Positions 6,785 to 15,110 of a DNA stretch of 64,000 nt are shown here, piece after piece. The DNA comes from Pseudomonadota bacterium (GTDB taxonomy: Bacteria; Pseudomonadota; Alphaproteobacteria; Rhizobiales; Rhizobiaceae): assembly GCA_023444445.1 (NCBI GenBank), contig JAEXMK010000197.1, positions 1-64,000 on the forward strand, written 5' to 3'. Both the position numbers and the translations under genes were made by a program. Position 1 is the stretch's first letter, and each line of letters opens with the position of its first letter. A model generated the notes under the pieces. It worked only from the letters and a program-made list of their open reading frames with translations. It was not told where the DNA came from and made no database searches.

Positions 6785-8737
6785 CTATTTGATCCCAGCT
6801 AATCGAAGTGCGTGATAGAATCGTTCATTCGCTACCGGGTCGCGGTCTGGAGACAGGCTGCTGATCTCCCTCGCCGTCATACCCGGATAGTTTTCCTGAA
6901 GCCTGCTGCCGCTTTCGCGGGCGGCGGCCAAATCGCCATGTAATGCTTGGCTTGCGGTCAAAACACGCAGCGCCGGTTCGTCATTCTCCATCCGTCCGCA
7001 CAGCTCCACCGCCGCGCCGTAATCCTGACGTTTGAAGGCGATGCTGGCGCCGGCCCACCAATAGATATCAGGGGCCAGCGGGTTGAGATCGATGGCCTGC
7101 TGAAACTTGTCCCAGGCAATTTCCGCGTCGCCAAAATGCGCAAGCGCGTCGGCATGCTGGAGAAGCAGATCGGCGGAGTTGGGTGCCAGCGCCTCCGCCT
7201 CGAAGAATTTTTCGGCGGATATGTCGAAATCCCGCTGATAGAGCGCCACGACAGCACACATCCAGTGCCCGACGCCAAGCGCCGGATCGATCTCGACGGA
7301 GGCATCGGCCTCAGCCTTGGCGCGATGCAGCAGGTGGGGATCATTGCCGCCCAGCATCAGCCATTCCAGTTGCAGGCTCTGCGCCACCCGGGCGCGGGCG
7401 ACCGCCAGGCTGTGGTCGAGATCGACCGCCTTGCGGAATAGGGAGCGGGCTCTCCTGAGAAGCGGCAGGTCGCATTTGCCGCGCAGAAGCTGCTGGCCAT
7501 CCAGCAATTGCCGGTAGGCTTCGCCGCTGTGGTTGCGGTCGGGTTCCACCTGCAGGCGCTCGATTTCACGGGCAAGTGCCGCCGCCACCTGTTTGGAGAG
7601 CAGCCGGAAGGCGGCGTGGATATGCCGCTCGGTCAGCACCGCCTCCAGCGACCAGACGATTTCACCGCTCGCATCCTCGATCAGGGCAACCGACATGCGA
7701 GCGTCGTCGAAGACGGTGGAGATGATGCGGTAATCCGCCCGCAGCATGGCGTAGCTGTCGTCTTCCCGGTCATGGGCAAGCGCAAAGGTGCTGTGCGGCG
7801 AAAGCACGGTGAAGGTGCGGTATCGGACAAGGCTGTTGGCAACGTCTTCAACGAAGGCATGCATGACCGTGGGGACCGGTTGCCCGTCTATCCGGGCCGG
7901 TCGAATGAATGCAACACGCGGCTTTGCCAATGTTTTTCGGCGGCCGCCTTCTTCCGGCTCCGCCGGGCCGATTATCGTTGCGGCAAGGCTCTGTATCCGC
8001 CGTTTTAGGGCCACGGTTTCCGCCTCCGGCGAGCGGGCCTCCTGACGAAGCTGCTCCATCAGAAGCTGATACATGCCTTCACAGGCGCTGATATTGCCTA
8101 TTCGCGCATAGGCTGCCATGGCGGCGCGGTAGGTTTCCTCGCGCTCCGGCTCGATCTTGCAGGCGCATTCTGCCAGCCTGGCGATATCGTTGGAACTCGC
8201 ACGCCCAAACCGGGTCAATTCCTCCAGCAGCTGGGTATAGCTTGAAAAGAACAGGTCCTTAAGGCGACGACGCTCCGAAAGCAGCCACAGGTAGAGATGA
8301 TCCTGGCCGGCCTCCAGACCCTCCAGCAGATCACCGCCGAATTCGAGCAGGGCATTAAGCCGCCGCATCGGGTCTTCGGCTCTTGCGCCAGCCAGGAAGA
8401 TGGCAAGGTCGGTGCGCTGCGCCAGCGCTCCTGCCTTCAGATCGTTGCCTTCGGTCAGGAGGATGGCATCATCTTCATTGGGAAGTTTCTGCAGGCGCAG
8501 AATGAGCTGCCGCAAGTTGCCAAGCGCTCGTTTCTGCTCGACATTTTCCCACAGCAGCGATGCGGCGTGCTGGCGGGAAAGCGACTGGTTCGGGGCAAGG
8601 ATCAGGGCGGCGGTGAGGGCAAATCCCTTGGACGGAAAAAATGCGTCCCGCACCGCTTCGCAGCGCGGGGTGCCAAAGAGCCGGATCGGTATCAGTTCAG
8701 CGTTTCCAGCCACGTTCATCCCCTCATGGAACATCAT
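6785..8737 (-). CDS. BTAD/SARP-like transcriptional regulator with TPR C-terminus
   Basis: Large regulator, 650 aa. The N-terminal ~100 residues resemble a winged-helix domain (IPIRLFGTPRCEAV, then a helical HAASLLW region). Next comes a bacterial transcriptional activation domain with a helical repeat around DLLEGLEAGQDHLYLWLLSER. A middle segment starting KPRVAFIRPARIDGQPVPT resembles the periplasmic-type domain seen in CadC/adenylate-cyclase-associated regulators, but no membrane span is evident. The C-terminal ~250 residues are tetratricopeptide repeats (AVDLDHSLAVARARVAQ; AIDLNPLAPDIYWWAGAS). It is first in the unit, only 8 bases before the 142-aa gene, so it is probably a pathway-specific activator. 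The ATG at 8719 is an alternative start. Confidence 0.82.
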   Translation of the reverse strand: MMFHEGMNVAGNAELIPIRLFGTPRCEAVRDAFFPSKGFALTAALILAPNQSLSRQHAASLLWENVEQKRALGNLRQLILRLQKLPNEDDAILLTEGNDLKAGALAQRTDLAIFLAGARAEDPMRRLNALLEFGGDLLEGLEAGQDHLYLWLLSERRRLKDLFFSSYTQLLEELTRFGRASSNDIARLAECACKIEPEREETYRAAMAAYARIGNISACEGMYQLLMEQLRQEARSPEAETVALKRRIQSLAATIIGPAEPEEGGRRKTLAKPRVAFIRPARIDGQPVPTVMHAFVEDVANSLVRYRTFTVLSPHSTFALAHDREDDSYAMLRADYRIISTVFDDARMSVALIEDASGEIVWSLEAVLTERHIHAAFRLLSKQVAAALAREIERLQVEPDRNHSGEAYRQLLDGQQLLRGKCDLPLLRRARSLFRKAVDLDHSLAVARARVAQSLQLEWLMLGGNDPHLLHRAKAEADASVEIDPALGVGHWMCAVVALYQRDFDISAEKFFEAEALAPNSADLLLQHADALAHFGDAEIAWDKFQQAIDLNPLAPDIYWWAGASIAFKRQDYGAAVELCGRMENDEPALRVLTASQALHGDLAAARESGSRLQENYPGMTAREISSLSPDRDPVANERFYHALRLAGIK

Positions 8738-8909
8738 CTAACAACGTGCTCGGAAAATTGAAAGTCATCATAGCGTTCCATTTGACGCTGGTGTGACGCG
8801 GCCTGCCTATTGTCGGGAACAGAAAAATGAATGACGGGCGGAAAACAGCGGATATGTGGCTGGCAGGCATCGGGAACTTTCGACAGTGATCGCGTTCAAC
8901 GGAAGCTAT

Positions 8910-9401
8910 ATGGCGTTCGAGCCGCGTATCGAACCTTACCAGCGTGCCGACGATGTCGGTTATGCGGTCAGTGAATTCATGTGGTTCAAGGGCCGGCCTT
9001 TTTATCCGGTTTCGGCACTTGTTCACGCGAAGGTCGCCCATGCCAGGCTGTCGGTGGAAAAAGGCGATGAGGAAGACGAGGATAATCTCGATATTCTTTT
9101 TCGCATGCCGCTGGTGGCAGGCGGGCATTTTTTCGAGATCGTGCTGCGGTCGAATGAAGGGACGTCTTACGGCGGCTGGGTGTGGGGAGAAGACTTGGAA
9201 ATCCTGAATGAATTCGTCAACGGCTATCGCGTTCTGGCGGGAAAGTTCGACGACAGGCTCATCCGGTTTGAATATTCCAGGCGGTTTCAGCGTTATCGGA
9301 CGATCGAGCCGCTGCCGGTGGAAAAGTCCGTATTCCTGATCCAGCGCGAGGCAAAACCTTACGCGGGCGGGCGGGGCCTACCGGGCAACCCGGCTCCCTG
9401 A
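8910..9401 (+). CDS. Hypothetical protein (about 163 aa)
   Basis: No family recognised. The frame is open from a GTG at 8856, but the ATG at 8910 has GGAAG 5 bases upstream and begins MAFEPRIEPYQRADD; a GTG at 8886 is also possible. The protein looks soluble, with an acidic patch (EKGDEEDEDNLD) and aromatic-rich segments such as GGHFFEIVLRSNEG and GGWVWGEDLEILNEF. It is divergently arranged from the BTAD regulator with about 170 bases between the two starts, so a link with the YcaO unit is possible but unproven. The last ~20 residues are Gly/Pro-rich. Confidence 0.65.
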   Translation: MAFEPRIEPYQRADDVGYAVSEFMWFKGRPFYPVSALVHAKVAHARLSVEKGDEEDEDNLDILFRMPLVAGGHFFEIVLRSNEGTSYGGWVWGEDLEILNEFVNGYRVLAGKFDDRLIRFEYSRRFQRYRTIEPLPVEKSVFLIQREAKPYAGGRGLPGNPAP

Positions 9402-9552
9402 TCGTAGGAACGCCTTGCCTCGAAGGGGCGCAGGGCGTGGAGAAATAAGGGCGATGGGCGCGGCGGGGGCCAGGCATATCGTTGCATGTCCGATAAGGCG
9501 CGATTTTACCGGAAATCACCGGGATATTCTTATTTTTATTGTGTGGAACATT

Positions 9553-9897
9553 ATGATGCTCAATAGAGGTAATGTGCGTAACAGGGGGATATCACCGCAG
9601 CTTGTGGCGGTGGGCTGTGCTTCCGGTGACAGTGCGATTTTCGATGCGGAGTGCGTTGAAGATGCGCCGCGTCCGCTGCCGCGCAGCGAAAGGTTTCACG
9701 TTGTCGGTGAGCCGACTTCCCTGACACCGCTGCCATCTTCCGCCCAGGATGATCTGGCTGCGGCGCTCGCGCCGGGCGGGGCCGAGGGTCGCAACAGGGT
9801 TGTCGACACTGACATCAGGATCGCAAAATGGGCGTGGGCGATATTGGCGATTGCACATTGCTGGCTTATCTATTTCATGGTCAATAATCTCGGTTGA
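9553..9897 (+). CDS. Small protein with C-terminal membrane anchor (about 114 aa)
   Basis: No family recognised. The only clear element is a C-terminal hydrophobic segment, WAWAILAIAHCWLIYFMV, that would anchor the protein in the membrane with a long polar N-terminal domain. The start is uncertain: the frame is open from 9415, but the first part reads like noncoding sequence, so the ATG at 9553 is preferred. No good ribosome-binding site is visible. The 151 bases before it contain no other gene. Treat as a plausible but unproven small membrane protein. Confidence 0.4.
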   Translation: MMLNRGNVRNRGISPQLVAVGCASGDSAIFDAECVEDAPRPLPRSERFHVVGEPTSLTPLPSSAQDDLAAALAPGGAEGRNRVVDTDIRIAKWAWAILAIAHCWLIYFMVNNLG

Positions 9898-10351
9898 CAC
9901 CTCTCGCCTGAAGATCGCCGTCTACGGTCCGCCGACACCACACAATGGCCGACATGCCGCGTGGGCGTCTGATTATTCCAGATTTACAGAGCCCGCGGCC
10001 GCAGGGCGCCGTTTACTGAACAACCCCGTTCAGCCTTTACCAAAATTCCTCCTGCGTGCTCTTTCCAGATGGCGCTGCGTCTCCAACCAGGGAGACCACT
10101 CATTGCGCCCGGAAATGTCATAAAGCTGTAAATGAAGAAACTTAATTGAATGATCGGTTTCAAAGCAAACCGATCACCATGTTTCAGTCGCCATCCACCG
10201 AGGCGGCGGCGACCTTGGACTTTTTTACGACATCGTGTCGGTCGGCATAGACGACGTCAGGACCGACCGGCCGGACCCGTTTTCATGCGGCACGACGCAT
10301 TGCGTGGCCGCACGGCCCCATATGATCTTTTTTAGCCCTGGAGATGACGAC
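9898..10351. other. Intergenic region upstream of the isomerase gene
   Basis: 454 bases with no convincing gene; short frames here lack ribosome-binding sites. The region holds a perfect inverted repeat at 10151-10176, listed separately. The isomerase promoter must lie here. Confidence 0.6.
10151..10176. promoter_or_regulatory. Perfect 10-bp inverted repeat, candidate operator
   Basis: TGATCGGTTT at 10151-10160 and AAACCGATCA at 10167-10176 form a perfect dyad with a six-base spacer, about 180 bases before the isomerase start. The symmetrical arms with a short spacer suit a LacI/GntR-type operator better than a terminator, because no T tract follows. Function is inferred only. Confidence 0.45.
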
Positions 10352-11272
10352 GTGAGCAATCTTATAGGTACCGGCTTCAATGCTGGCTCGGATGACGGCG
10401 AACTGGCTACACTCGAAAGCGATCTGCGCGCGCTTGCCGAAATCGGCTGCGACACCGTGGAAATCGCCGCAACAAGCCTCGACATGATCGCAGGTGGCCG
10501 GATTATCCAGGAGCGCGCCGACCGTTTCGTGTCGCTCGTGACGCAGTTCGATTTCCGCTACACCGTGCACGGTCTCGTCTCTTCGAATTTCATGGATCCG
10601 GTAACGTGCCGCTACCAGATCGATGCCGCCAAGGCGCTTGCCGTTCTCTGCGACCGTATCGGTGCGGGAATTCTTGTTCAGCATAGCGGTGCGCTGCGCG
10701 CCGACCAGATTGCCGAGCGGGCCGATGCCGATGCCCGCGAGCGGGAAGCGCTTTTCGAACTGGCGGAATTCTGCAAGCCCTATGGCGTGCGTATCGCCCT
10801 TGAAAACATCTTCTCCACCGAACCCGGCCAATATCGCCAGACGCCCAGTGAGGTCGCCGCTACAGTGAAAGCTCTCGGTCACGACAATGTCGTGGCGCTG
10901 ATCGATTTCAGCCATGCCTATCTCGAATCCACCTATCGTGGCCTCGACTTCCGCGCCCAACTTCGCGCCATGGCGCCGGTTGCCGGCCATCTGCATGTGC
11001 ACGATTCTTTCGGCCGCCCGCAGGGCTTTTATGAGCCCTATTTCCCGCAGGAAAGTACGGCGCTTGGCATTGGCGATCTGCATATGCCGCTCGGCTGGGG
11101 CGATATCGACTGGCAGGACATTTTCTCGGAACTCACCTTCCTGCCGGACACCGTGCTGATGATGGAAATCGGTCGCCGTTACCGCTCCGAGCAACCGGCA
11201 AGCCTCGAAACGGCGCGGCATCTGATGTCGCTGAATGCCGCACGCACCCAACCCCAGCTTGCGGCTGAATGA
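10352..11272 (+). CDS. Sugar phosphate isomerase/epimerase family TIM-barrel protein
   Basis: Xylose-isomerase-like TIM barrel (AP endonuclease 2 superfamily), 306 aa. Metal-site strands typical of the family are visible: the TVEIAATSLD strand near the N-terminus, YTVHG, ALENIF with the Glu ligand, LIDFSHAYLES with Asp and His, HLHVHDSFGRPQG, and a final MEIG with Glu. Such proteins epimerise or isomerise sugars, inositol derivatives or keto acids; the substrate cannot be told. The GTG at 10352 is chosen over longer frames because GGAG lies 9 bases upstream and the barrel begins right after. It stands alone between a long upstream region and a bidirectional terminator. Confidence 0.85.
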   Translation: MSNLIGTGFNAGSDDGELATLESDLRALAEIGCDTVEIAATSLDMIAGGRIIQERADRFVSLVTQFDFRYTVHGLVSSNFMDPVTCRYQIDAAKALAVLCDRIGAGILVQHSGALRADQIAERADADAREREALFELAEFCKPYGVRIALENIFSTEPGQYRQTPSEVAATVKALGHDNVVALIDFSHAYLESTYRGLDFRAQLRAMAPVAGHLHVHDSFGRPQGFYEPYFPQESTALGIGDLHMPLGWGDIDWQDIFSELTFLPDTVLMMEIGRRYRSEQPASLETARHLMSLNAARTQPQLAAE

Positions 11273-11310
11273 TACGCCTCAACAAGGCCTAGTCGCGACG
11301 GACCGATATG

Positions 11311-11348
11311 TGAAACACCGGCAGTCAAAAACGATTGCCGGTGTTTCA
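11311..11348. terminator. Bidirectional terminator between convergent genes
   Basis: A 13-bp perfect stem (11311-11323 with 11336-11348) and a 12-base loop lie between the isomerase and the glycanase, which point toward each other. It ends two bases before the glycanase stop codon. Stem ends with TTTCA on each strand give a short U run in both directions. Confidence 0.8.
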
Positions 11349-11349
11349 T

Positions 11350-12747
11350 TCATGCCGCCCAGTCGGAGAGCGAATAGGCTCTGATGTAATCGATCATCAT
11401 CTGTGAGCCGTCACTGAAATCGCTGGCCGATGGCGTTCCCGCCATTCCGCCGACCGCTAGATTGACGACCATATACATCGGATCATGCATGTCGTCAGGC
11501 GTGTCTGTCTGGGCAACGGCGACATCGTCGAAATACCAGGTGATGTGTTCGGCATCCCACAAGACGCCGTAAGTGTGAAACCCCTCCGTGCTGGGTACGC
11601 TGACATTGTTGATGACCGATGTCTGCTCGCCGGTAGCGTTGGAATGGGTGGACATGATGAGCGTGTTGGGATTTTGGCCACGCATTTCGATGACATCGAG
11701 TTCCGGCGGCCAGGATCCGTTTTCCGGCAGCAGCCAGAAGGCCGGCCAGGCGCCCCGGTCGGTTGGCATATCCGCGCGGATTTCAAAATAACCGTAGGTC
11801 TGGCTGAACGAGGAATAGGTGTTCAGCATGCCGGACGTATAGTCGTAACCCTCGACTTCATCGGCGATCGACTGTGCGGTTTCCGCGGCGGTGATGGTCA
11901 GGACGCCATTTTGAACGCTGAAGGGATTGACCTGCGTGGTGCCGGAATAAGCGGGATTGATGTACCATTGCGCCTCACCATTGGTCGTCAGCAAGCTTCC
12001 CTTTTCCGGTGCCCACCAATATTTGGCATCCCAGGTGCCCTCACTGCCGCTGCGCAGCGATAGCGCGTCGAATTCATCGGCAAAGGTCTGGGTAAAGGAT
12101 GATCGGTCGAGGCTGAGTTCGAACTGGTCGGCGTGAAGGTCGTCCACGGTCGTTCCGGCAAGAACGACGGCTTCGCCATTTGAGAAGTTGAGCCAGAGGT
12201 CGTTGCCTTGCTGCGTGGCATTGCCGACAAGCTGATCGAAGGAAGTGACGCCGTAACCATTGAGACGGATCGTGTCATTGGCGCTGAAATCCATGATGAG
12301 ATCGGTGCCGTTGCCGCTCGTGAAAACAAAGGTATCTGCACCGCCGCCGCCGATCAACACATCGTTGCCGGCCCCACCGTCTATCGTCTGGCTGCCCGAA
12401 CCGCCGGTGATGATATTGTCGAGTGAATTACCAAAGGCGTATCGCCCGTCGCCCGTTACTCGCAGGTTTTCAAAGTTCTCGGGCAGGGTATAGCTCATCC
12501 AGGTGTCGATGGTGTCGATGCCTTCCCCGGCATTTTCGACGGCACGATTGATGCTGGAATAAAGGTAATAAATATCGTCGCCCGTGCCGCCGGCCATCGT
12601 CACGTTCACGGAACTGTCGCCCCACATGGAATCATTGCCGGCGGTGCCGCTGAGCAGGGGGCCGGAACCCGTGGCGGAGAAAAATCCGGTGGAGCTGCCA
12701 CTGTAATAGAGTGTGTCTCCAAGCGCATTCACTACTGTGCGGGCCAT
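11350..12747 (-). CDS. exsH: Secreted RTX / GH16 endo-beta-1,3-1,4-glycanase (ExsH-like)
   Basis: Extracellular polysaccharide depolymerase, 465 aa. The N-terminal half has RTX-type calcium-binding repeats, including GGAGNDVLIGGGGADTF at about 124-140, and no Sec signal, which fits export by a type I secretion system. The C-terminal half is a GH16 domain with the catalytic motif ELDVIEM at 349-355 (nucleophile E349, acid/base E354, D351 between). This layout and length match Sinorhizobium ExsH, which cleaves nascent succinoglycan; ExoK is the shorter Sec-exported relative. AGGAG lies 8 bases before the ATG at 12747. Its location at the edge of the polysaccharide locus suggests it trims that polymer. 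No type I secretion genes are in this window. Confidence 0.9.
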   Translation of the reverse strand: MARTVVNALGDTLYYSGSSTGFFSATGSGPLLSGTAGNDSMWGDSSVNVTMAGGTGDDIYYLYSSINRAVENAGEGIDTIDTWMSYTLPENFENLRVTGDGRYAFGNSLDNIITGGSGSQTIDGGAGNDVLIGGGGADTFVFTSGNGTDLIMDFSANDTIRLNGYGVTSFDQLVGNATQQGNDLWLNFSNGEAVVLAGTTVDDLHADQFELSLDRSSFTQTFADEFDALSLRSGSEGTWDAKYWWAPEKGSLLTTNGEAQWYINPAYSGTTQVNPFSVQNGVLTITAAETAQSIADEVEGYDYTSGMLNTYSSFSQTYGYFEIRADMPTDRGAWPAFWLLPENGSWPPELDVIEMRGQNPNTLIMSTHSNATGEQTSVINNVSVPSTEGFHTYGVLWDAEHITWYFDDVAVAQTDTPDDMHDPMYMVVNLAVGGMAGTPSASDFSDGSQMMIDYIRAYSLSDWAA

Positions 12748-12979
12748 GAACCGTCTCCTGTCCGTTCGCGTTGGTGTCCTCACTCCTCCCTACTGCACAC
12801 CCTAACAGGGCAAAAAGCCTCCTGTTAGGCCGAATTGTGAGGGGTATGTTTCCTTTTAGTTGCATCCAGCTGGACGAGACGTTGTCATCGTCCGGTTTCC
12901 CCTGTTACATACCCGGTTTTGAACTGGCGCGGCATGGTCTTGCCGTGCCCCAGTGGACGATGGCAAGATTCGATTGAAG

Positions 12980-13498
12980 ATGCCCGAGTGGCATCTTGGC
13001 AATGGAGTGTCAGGATTGAGCGTAGCCTTTATCAAGGAAGAGAGTGCGGAAACCGCGGCCGAAACCGTTCTGCCGGATCGGGTGATCTCGCCTCATCTCA
13101 ATCTGGTGACGCAGGCCGGGTTGAAGGCGCTGGAACAGCAGCTGCAGCTGGCGCGCGAAGCCGTGGAGGCGGCCAATGCCATTGAAGACATCAATGAAAG
13201 ACGACGCCTCTCCGCCGCTCCCCTGCGGGACATGCGATATTTCGCGGAGCGGGTGCGCACGGCACAGTTGATGCCTGATCCGCAGGCGGATGGCGTCGTT
13301 GCCTTCGGTAGCGTGGTGACCTTCAGTCGCGATGACGGTCGAACCCAACGGTTCCGTATCGTCGGCGAGGATGAGGCCGATCCTGCTACCGGAACGATGT
13401 CTTATGTCTCTCCGGTCGCAAGGGTGTTGATGGGAAAAACGGCCGGTGATGTGGTGAACCTCGCCGGCAAGGAGATCGAAATCATCGAAGTCGCGTGA
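12980..13498 (+). CDS. GreA/GreB-family transcription factor with altered catalytic tip
   Basis: Gre-like RNA polymerase secondary-channel factor, about 172 aa. The N-terminal half is a coiled coil beginning LVTQAGLKALEQQLQLARE, and the C-terminal half is the FKBP-like domain (GSVVTFSRDDGRTQRF, then SYVSPVARVLMGKTAGD). In GreA the coil tip carries GDLSENAEY with the Asp and Glu needed for transcript cleavage; here the aligned segment reads RRLSAAPLRD, so both acids are replaced. It therefore probably binds RNA polymerase without cleaving RNA, like other Gre homologues that lost the tip. Start is uncertain: GTG 12953, ATG 12980 or TTG 13016, the last with GGAG upstream. Confidence 0.8.
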   Translation: MPEWHLGNGVSGLSVAFIKEESAETAAETVLPDRVISPHLNLVTQAGLKALEQQLQLAREAVEAANAIEDINERRRLSAAPLRDMRYFAERVRTAQLMPDPQADGVVAFGSVVTFSRDDGRTQRFRIVGEDEADPATGTMSYVSPVARVLMGKTAGDVVNLAGKEIEIIEVA

Positions 13499-13562
13499 GG
13501 CTATAGCTGGACTTAACAAAAAGACCGTCAACAGTGGAGCCTCTTCGCCTTTGTCTGCGGTC

Positions 13563-14975
13563 CTACAACAAGGGGCTCAGACCCGGACTGCCGATGGCGC
13601 CGGCTTCCTGCTGGCGGCGAACGTCATCTGTCGTTCCCAGTATCTGCATCATCGTGTTTTTAAGGAAAAGCCTGAAGTCCAGATCTATGGCGGTATAAGC
13701 GAGGCCAAGTCCCACATGGGCCATGAAGACGGGATTGAAATTCAGCTCTTCGAACTGATAGCCGATAATGATCCCGATTGCCGAATAGACGAAAAAGCCG
13801 ATCTTGCGTTTTCGGAAAATCACATAAAACAGCGCAAAGGCGCTCATCATGCAAAATCCCAGGCCGGAAGCGTAGGCGGTGGCCATGAAGCCGTTATGCG
13901 GCGTGCCGATCTTCGCGATACGCACAAGCTCCTGATATCGTGCGGTAAATCCAATGCCCAAAGGGTGCTGGAACATGACCTGAAAACCGCCGGTGATCGT
14001 TTCCCACCGCTCATGCAGGTTGTTGCTGCTATTGCTGTCCTCAAGAAACCGTTTCGAAAAAACCTCTTGCGCAAAATCGAAAGCGCCGAGCGGCAGAATG
14101 GCGGCGATGACGAGGGCACATAATGCAAAGCCGAAATAGGTGCTGAGCAGCATCTTGATCGAAAAATTCCGGACGTAGAAATAAAGTCCGATGGCGAGAA
14201 CGGCAAACACGCCCGAGCGATTGAGAGTGAGCGTGAAGCTCGCCAGATATAGGAGCAGAAAGACGGCAAACAGCGCGGGCCGCCTTTGCCGTTCGGCAAC
14301 ATAGGCAGCCGCGGCTCCGGCCAGCGCGAAAGCTGGCCCAGCCGTGTTTCCCACGGGCCAGATGCCACCTGCCTTTTCGACGCGCAAAAGCAGTGGGGTT
14401 ATTTCACCTTTTGCCGCAAGCTCCAGGACGCCAGCTTCATCGAACATGAAGGACAATCCGAGGGAGGCAAGCTGGTCATGGATGACGATATCAAGGAAAA
14501 GCAGGATCGTCACTGCTATGAAGCCAGCGAATATGCCCCAGCAGAACAGTTCGAGGAGGTTTTCCTTGAACAGCATATAGGCAAAGAACAGAAAATAGAC
14601 CGCGTACAAATAGGTCATTGCCGGCGTATAAAATTCGCCATCGCTCCGCGCGTCGGCGAAGAGGGCGGTAAGGGCAAAGAGGAAGGTCAGCGGCAGCAGG
14701 TAAAGCAGGACGATGGAGGGCGTCAGGCAGCGAATGTAGAGCAGCGCAATCAAGGGTAGCGTCATCAGCACCAGCATGTCGGTGATGTTGAGGAAACGCA
14801 GGCCAATATTGCTGGTCAGCACATTACATTGAATGAAGAAGCCTATGGAAAAAACGAATATTGCGAGAAAGACGCCGGGAATATTGACTGTTTTTGGAGG
14901 GTAAAGCGGCATTGCCAAAACAAAACCCGGTAGCGCAGGTTGGTGCGATGCCGTGTGATTTGCTCGTCTTTTCAT
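13563..14975 (-). CDS. Wzy/O-antigen-ligase-like membrane protein 1
   Basis: Polytopic inner-membrane protein, 470 aa, with about eleven hydrophobic segments and one larger periplasmic loop. The C-terminal PLGIGFTARYQEL and GTPHNGFMATAYASG stretches match the Wzy_C region, where the conserved Arg and His act in polymerisation or ligation of lipid-linked sugars; LTLNRSG earlier in the chain is also typical. It would polymerise repeat units of the polysaccharide made by this locus, or ligate a chain. GAAGG lies 8 bases before the ATG. Downstream of the SGNH esterase on the same strand with a 135-base gap. A second, longer protein of the same kind lies at 20542-22113. Confidence 0.85.
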   Translation of the reverse strand: MKRRANHTASHQPALPGFVLAMPLYPPKTVNIPGVFLAIFVFSIGFFIQCNVLTSNIGLRFLNITDMLVLMTLPLIALLYIRCLTPSIVLLYLLPLTFLFALTALFADARSDGEFYTPAMTYLYAVYFLFFAYMLFKENLLELFCWGIFAGFIAVTILLFLDIVIHDQLASLGLSFMFDEAGVLELAAKGEITPLLLRVEKAGGIWPVGNTAGPAFALAGAAAAYVAERQRRPALFAVFLLLYLASFTLTLNRSGVFAVLAIGLYFYVRNFSIKMLLSTYFGFALCALVIAAILPLGAFDFAQEVFSKRFLEDSNSSNNLHERWETITGGFQVMFQHPLGIGFTARYQELVRIAKIGTPHNGFMATAYASGLGFCMMSAFALFYVIFRKRKIGFFVYSAIGIIIGYQFEELNFNPVFMAHVGLGLAYTAIDLDFRLFLKNTMMQILGTTDDVRRQQEAGAIGSPGLSPLL

Positions 14976-15110
14976 CGGCGGCCTTCATTTTTGTTGGCAG
15001 ATATCGACGGTTCCCTAAGGACGGCGCTGCCGCGCGGCAATAAATATAATATGCGATCATTAGTGGGCTCGATGACGGCGCGACGCAAGATAATTTTATC
15101 GGCGTCGTCA

